Shown in pieces: positions 34,497 to 40,325 of a stretch of DNA of 40,325 nt; positions within the stretch are counted from its first letter, which is position 1; each line of letters starts with the position of its first letter. The DNA is from Hypsibius dujardini (Eukaryota; Tardigrada; Eutardigrada; Parachela; Hypsibiidae). The stretch covers positions 1-40,325 of the forward strand of contig LRSR01014944.1 in NCBI GenBank assembly GCA_001579985.1, in the 5' to 3' direction. The position numbers and the translations under genes were made by a program. The notes below the pieces were generated by a model that searched no databases, was not told the DNA's origin, and was given only the letters and a program-made list of their open reading frames with translations.

Positions 34497-35027
34497 ATGG
34501 GTTTTGTTACCGAACTTCCAATTGTTGTCGCAACAGCAGAAGGACCCAGCGACACTTCCAACAACCGTTCATCCGAGTTGAATATGACCGACCTTTTGGA
34601 CAGTGGGACCGGCGGAAATAATGACACTTATTACATACTGGAGGAGGCAGACTACCCTCTAGCTTACCGGGTAGTGGCGACCTTCCTGCATTCGCTTATT
34701 TTGATTTTGGGGGTCGCGGGAAATATTGTCTTGATCGCCGTGGCAAACCGAACTAAAAGTTTACAGACACCGACTTACTGCTATTTGGTAAGTTTTCTAT
34801 CGTGCAGTAACTTCCAGACGAAAGACCAATAAGAATAAATGAAAGTCTGTCTATCTGCCTGTCTGCCTATCTGTTCGTTTGTCTGTCTACCTGTCTGTCT
34901 GTCTGTCTATCTCTATCTGTCTGTCTGTCTATCTGTCTGCCTATCTGTCTGTTTGTCTGTCTGTCTGTCTGCCTGTCTGCATGTCTGTCTATCTCTCTGT
35001 CTGTCTATCTCTCTATCTCTCTATCTA

Positions 35028-35074
<47 letters not shown>

Positions 35075-35118
35075 GCCTACCTGTCTGTCTATCTCTTTAT
35101 CTCTATCTGTCTGTTTGT

Positions 35119-35153
<35 letters not shown>

Positions 35154-38105
35154 CTTGCCTGCCTGCCTATTACTAGTGGCTACAGACAGGAATGGGTCTA
35201 TCCCCTGCCTCAACTTTAATCGAAAGCTCTCCCGCACGCAATGTGACCAGTCTTTCTTTGTAAAGACATGACAAGTCATGACAGCCTTAAAAAGTTTCTT
35301 CAATTATCCCAACCTTCTGTAACAAGACCTTCTGTGTGACTTTGATATATATATATATTTATATACGCTGGCCCATTCGAACAGACTGCCTGGAATTCGA
35401 TCAAATTTTAGGGGGTTCCTATGCATTAGCTTTTTAAATGGCCATCTGAGCCCCCGGTTACAAATTAACTTCTGTCCCCGCTGGTCGTTCAATAGGCGTA
35501 GTTAATAGTAAAACATTTGACACCTCTTTCGTCCAGTGAGGTGTCTCATTATTACAGGTTTCCCTAGCTTACGCGGACCTGCTGGTCCTCCTCTCGGCCG
35601 TACCGGAAGCGATCGTATTCCATCATGTCGGACGCCGGTATGTTTTTCCGTGGCCTCTGGCTTCTACGGCATCTCCGGAAACACGAATGATAGCAAGCGC
35701 GTGTCACGTCCAGAAAAATAATACAAATTGCGGCCTTGATTAAATTTTTTAATTGTTAAAATCTAAATTAAATCGTAATCGAACTAATTGGAAGTTCAAC
35801 GATAGATCTCGCTCGTTGTTGCTAATCATCTTTTACATTACCCTAAAATTCTAGTTTCCACTCACTATTTCAATCACTGTGGTACTGTATGTAGCAATAC
35901 TGTATATATATATATGAAATATGTAATAATTGTAATGTGCGCAATATTTGGTACGGGATAAGAATCATATGCAATATGTGACAATAGTAATATGTATAAT
36001 ATGTAATAATAATAAAGTAATATATGTACTAATATAAATGTAATATATGTAATAGTTATAATGTAATGTAATGTAATAGTAATGTAATAAAATAATGTAA
36101 TGTAATCTGTATTAATGTAATAATGTAATGTATAGTAATGTTATATATAGTAATGTAATGTATAGTAATGTAGTGTAATGTAGTGTATAGTAATGTATAG
36201 TAATATAATAATGTAATGTATAGTAATGTAATGTATAGTAATGTAATGTAATAGAATGGAATAGTAATGTGGTAATAGTAATGTAATATATGTAATAATA
36301 ATATATATAATATGTATATACATGCGGTATGGAATAATATAGTAATATGGATATATGTAATGATAGGTATTGCATTTGCAGATGGCTCTTCGGCCAGGCC
36401 GTGTGTTCTCTGTTTATCTTCATCAATTTCCTCGGTATCAACGCCGGCAGCATCAGGTCAGTGCATGACATATGTACAAGACATCTTGGAGAAGGTCGTT
36501 GCTTAAACTAAAGGACCCTCCCTCTTATCCTACTGTGGTGCTTGTAATTTCGGTACCGACCCTGCCACACCAAGCAGAGGTACAAATAAAGCGGACGTCA
36601 TGGAGCACGATGGGAATATTGTCATGAACGATCAAAACACACGTGCTGAAATTGATGAAAGCCTTCTTACATGCCGAAGTTAAATTTTCGCAGAAGAAAC
36701 TGTGACGTCATCGCTTTTAATTTAAATCTTTCAACATCGAGTCGGAAAGTCCCTTAAATTATTATTTATAGTACAATCTTCAACAATTGGTCCTCATGCA
36801 AAATGCACAACTACCATTAACCGTAGTCTAACCAATTAATTAATGCATTACTTTTATACATACATATACATATACACGTGTCTAATAATAATAGTAATAT
36901 ATTATATTAATTATATATGTATTTATTAGTGTATTACTGTATTACATTACCACTACATTACTATATCACTATATTTTATTACTATATAATTATATATATA
37001 TTACTGTATTATATTACCACTACATTACTCTATCACTATATTGTAATACTATATAATTATATATATATTACTATATTACTATATTATATTACTACTACAT
37101 TACTATATTACTATATTGTATTACTATATTATATTACTACTATATTACTATATTGTATTACTATATAATTATATATATTTATTACTGTATTAATATATTA
37201 TATTACTTTTACATTACTATATTGTATTACTATATATATATATATATATACGACCAATCATTTTGTACTAATTTAGTATATTTTTATTATGTTTTTAATT
37301 ATATTATTATATTGTATATTTTTCTTGTCTCAGCATTTTGGCGTTCACGGTGGAACGCTACATCGCCATCGTTCGCAGTCCACTCGCGGCCAAATTGTGC
37401 ACCACCGATCGGACGAAGAAGATCATCGTTCTCCTGTGGGCCGGTACGTCCAAAGGAAGTTACACCTTTGGACGGAAAAATCGTGACGCTTGATTTTGTC
37501 AAAAGACAATTTGTTACCACAAGGCTGTAGGCTATATACAAAAAGTGCTTTGATTTGAGGCGGAAATAGTTGGCCACAAGACTACACTTCGCATTTGCGC
37601 AACACCGATTGCACATGTGGTCTTGTGGCCAACTATTTCCGCATCAAATCAAAGTAGGCTGCAGCCTTGTGGTAACAAATTGTCTCTCGACAAATCGAGT
37701 GTCGCGATTTTTCTGGCCAAATGTGTTCCGCACTGGATCATTGCATTGGAGGTTAAACCATTTTAACGACTTGCAACGCGGCTTAAAAACTCATTTCTTT
37801 CGCATTTGTTTTTGCAGCATCCGTTTTATATTGCTGCCCCTGGCTCGCTCTGACCGAGGTAATACACAATAAGGACCCGCAATTTCCCCATACTGAAGTA
37901 ATGGTACTGGAAGTTACTTGGCATAAGTGCGCAATTATTTTGATGGCGTGCACACATCGGTGCTCCCGCGGTATTGCCGTGTCTCGTGCGTCAAGCTCAT
38001 TAATAATACTGATGCAACGCCATATGTGGCTGTCATTGAAGCCGTGCGGGCAGACAGACAAACTGAGGCCATGAGGAACGGACAGACAGAAAGGCAGACA
38101 GATAA

Positions 38106-38144
<39 letters not shown>

Positions 38145-40289
38145 TCGCGTAGGGGGTACATCGATCATCAGCCTCTTAGTGTGGCAGCTCACAAATGAAT
38201 GAGCTTGTCTGATAATTCACAGGTAAAGCCAGATGAGCAGTTTCCGGATCGTGAACAGTGCGACTTCCGGTACTCCGCCAAAGTCTACATGGGACTCTTT
38301 GCGATGGATTTCGGCCTGTTCTACGTGGTTCCTCTGGCCGTTGCTGTTTTTGTTTACACCCGTATCACTCTGGTGCTGTACAAGTCTTCGCATATGTTCG
38401 ATCCCAGCCCATGTGGGAGCATTTGTAGTCCGCCGCGCGTCACGTCGCCGTGCACTCCGAAGGGCCAATCAACCGCCACAACCGCGACCCTCCTTTCGCC
38501 AAATGAAGATTTGGTCCGTTCCATTTTTCGGAGGTCTATGCGTGGCAGCAACCACAGCCGCTCGGGTATCCCATCACCGGGTCTGATGGCTTGCGGAAAC
38601 CAATCCAGAGTGCAGGTGAGAGGAACGGCACAGTTCTAGCTATAGACATGGACAAGCACAGACACAGACACAGACACAGACACAGACACAGACACAGACA
38701 CAGACATAGGAACAGGCACAGACACAAGAGCAGACCCTCGTCGAACATGAGAATGAGTCGTTTAATATCTGTTCTTTCCAGGTACTGCCGATGTTGATCG
38801 TCACAGTGCTATTGTTCGCTCTCGCGTGGCTCCCATTTCGCGGACTGTTAATATACAACTCCCTGGTGGATGAACCTTGGCTCGACATTTGGTATCTACT
38901 TCTCGCGAAAACGTGAGTTTATTAATTCCCGCAGCGCATCCAAGGGACCACCCCTGGACCATGCCATCTACCCGTGATCCTATTCGGGGACTGGAGGATA
39001 TTAAAATGCGCAGAACCTTTTCATCTGCGTTAAATGGACCGTTGATCACCATTGGCAGTGCTCAGAATTTAATCAGACGAGTTATAGCTTGCATTAAATC
39101 ACAAACAACCTACTTCAGTATAACCACGCCTCCAAGTATATTACTAGCAAGCGATGCAATCGATGGAAAGACCGAGGAGCTCAGTCAACTGTTTTGCGAA
39201 AACAGAATTGATGCCTTAAGTTCAGGTATTTCTCACAGACACAGACACAGACACAGACACAGACACAGACACAGACACAGACACAGACACAGACACAGAC
39301 ACAGACATAGAGACTGATTCTTTACAACAGCGAGTTGTTTATTTCAGGCATTTGCAATAAATTGATGTTAAGACTAACGGTTTCGTTAAGCACGACTGGC
39401 ACTCGTCCTTCGTACGTCCTTGCAGCTGTAATAGTTTGCAGTATATGTCCCCATGCTACCGAATAATCGATGACACAGGCAAGGGGGGGGGGCGATTTAT
39501 GTTTTGATCCGAGTGAAATTAAACGACAAAGGCGCGTGGTTTGCGTCATTAAACGTAGGGTCATGATCCTGGATATAACGATGCCAGGGCATGCAACTGT
39601 TACCGCAAAACATGTGACATTAAAAGGGTATTGCAAGTGTCTGGTCATAATTGATGCATCCGAAATTCCGTGCCGCAAAGTGAACTCTTGTTTTTATCCT
39701 CTTTTTTCAGATTGATTTACCTCAACTCCGCGATCAATCCGTTTCTATATAACGCAATGTCACGGAGGTTTCGGGTCGCGGTTCGACGCATGCTGAGCGT
39801 GAACTTTCGTATCCGCCGCAGACCGAGGACAAAATTCTCACCCGTATTCCTTTCCACGCCCATTTCCAGCGGTTGTCATGGTAAGACACATCGAAAGACT
39901 GAGCATTGACGTGTCTGGGCGCCTAGATGTCTGAGGTTCCCGGATGTCTGTGTCTGTGCTAACGTTTGGATGTCTGAATGTCGAGAAGTCCGTGTCTGGA
40001 TCAATGCCTGTGTCTGTCTGTTGAATGTCTGTAGTTCCCATTGTCGGTCTGTTTCCTACCTGCTAATGCCTAAAATGGCTAGATGTCTGTGTCTGTTCAT
40101 GCAAATTCCTATGTCTTCCTTGTGAGTGTTGCGACCTCTAAACTGATAAGCTTTCGTTCATCCTTTATAGATCGACACCGAGAACGCTATTGCGATCCCA
40201 ATTCCCTCCCGCCGGTCTACTCAAGCTGCCACCTTGGTGTTCGGCCAAGCGCGTCAGGACTGTCTCATTCCTGCACTGCTCAATTTTAG
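34497..40289 (+). CDS. Thyrotropin-releasing-hormone-receptor-like GPCR (nine exons, 469 aa)
   Basis: Class A peptide receptor of the plasma membrane. Exons: 34497-34787, 35558-35637, 36382-36456, 37334-37443, 37818-37858, 38223-38615, 38782-38912, 39711-39880, 40171-40289; phases agree and the stop is TAG. The N-terminus has sequons (NRS, NMT, NDT). TM1 LILILGVAGNIVLIAVANRT; TM2 VSLAYADLLVLLSAVP; TM3 with LGINAGSISILAFTVERYIAI (ERY in place of DRY); ECL2 Cys in REQCDFRY pairing with VCSLF; TM5 MDFGLFYVVPLAVAVFVY, nearly the TRHR sequence; TM6 LLFALAWLPFR; TM7 LIYLNSAINPFLYNAMSRRF. The third loop is about 80 residues with basic Ser sites (RRS). Closest family as remembered is TRHR, whose invertebrate members include EFLGamide receptors. 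Long AT-rich and repeat-filled introns hold a MITE. Confidence 0.92.
34843..35168. repeat. (CTGT)n/(CTAT)n/(CTGC)n array in receptor intron 1
   Basis: About 325 bp of pyrimidine tetranucleotides beginning about 55 bp after the exon 1 donor. Confidence 0.9.
35895..36360. repeat. (TAATG)n AT-rich array in receptor intron 2
   Basis: TAATGTAATG and TATAGTAATG pentamer/decamer units running almost to the exon 3 acceptor. Tyr/Ile/Thr-rich minus-strand frames are artefacts. Confidence 0.85.
36890..37260. repeat. (TATTAC)n and (TA)n array in receptor intron 3
   Basis: TATTACTATATTAC-type units, the complement of the sequence class in intron 2, ending in a TA run at 37231-37250. Introns 2 and 3 could pair in the pre-mRNA around exon 3. 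Confidence 0.8.
37463..37725. mobile_element. Palindromic MITE family G, copy 2, inside receptor intron 4
   Basis: TIRs of about 70 nt: left CACCTTTGGACGGAAAAATC, right complement CACATTTGGCCAGAAAAATC, continuing into TTGTTACCACAAGGCTG on both arms. Left flank TA, right flank TT. It starts 20 bp after the exon 4 donor and is the better preserved of the two copies. Confidence 0.85.
38088..38142. repeat. (GACA)n microsatellite in receptor intron 5
   Basis: GACA run about 80 bp before the exon 6 acceptor. Confidence 0.9.
38652..38728. repeat. (CAGACA)n hexanucleotide in receptor intron 6
   Basis: About nine pure hexamers then degenerate copies, within an intron of 166 bp. Confidence 0.9.
39237..39308. 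repeat. (CAGACA)n hexanucleotide in receptor intron 7
   Basis: About 12 uninterrupted hexamers. Same unit as in intron 6 and complement of the array at 33068-33352. Confidence 0.9.
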
Positions 40290-40325
40290 TTTCTTTTTCA
40301 TAACGTTTGCCGCGATCATCAATAT

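Noticed and set aside
36112-37168. Tyr/Ile-rich frames in the AT-rich receptor introns
   Set aside because: Translations of TAATG and TATTAC arrays between true receptor exons.

Overview
This window is nuclear DNA from an invertebrate animal. Nearly every gene is split by spliceosomal introns with GT..AG borders, the protein families are animal ones (a TRH-type peptide receptor, PDIA3, an FBXO22-like FIST protein, an FCS-finger/SAM protein), and introns and spacers are filled with (GACA)n/(CTGT)n and (GATT)n/(CAAT)n repeats. I cannot name the species. All exon joins below were deduced by eye from splice sites, reading phase and family similarity.

Layout. 108-1253 (-): 5' end of a DLEC1/CFAP81-like ciliary gene, continuing off the left edge. 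2067-6244 (+): mitochondrial citrate synthase, 10 exons. 6702-7614 (-): mitochondrial chaperonin-10 (HSP10). 8748-12154 (+): HSP60. 13022-14620 (-): COQ10. 15170-18668 (+): FBXO22-like F-box/FIST protein with a long charged N-terminus. 19781-23492 (+): PDIA3/ERp57. 23846-25760: a nest of inverted-repeat elements, most of them flanked by TA. 25905-28330 (-): FCS zinc finger plus SAM chromatin-type protein. 28719-31172: more TA-flanked elements and a decayed mariner transposon. 31428-32754 (-): FAD synthase (FLAD1 PAPS-reductase-like domain). 34497-40289 (+): TRH-receptor-like GPCR, 9 exons.

Three gene pairs are head to head over short spacers: DLEC1-like/citrate synthase, HSP10/HSP60 and COQ10/FBXO22-like. 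Each spacer holds distinctive sequence: two TGACGTCA palindromes in a duplicated unit, heat-shock-element palindromes, and a regular 20-22 bp array with a GAACA core. HSP10 and HSP60 are the two partners of the mitochondrial folding chamber. Citrate synthase, COQ10 and FAD synthase also serve mitochondrial energy metabolism, so about half of the genes are mitochondrial.

I did not find one clearly unprecedented system. The most unusual signals are the family of TA-flanked inverted-repeat elements, in two places directly abutting a neighbour at a single shared TA; the SUMO-type motifs in the FBXO22-like N-terminus; and the altered ligand pocket of the TRH-type receptor.
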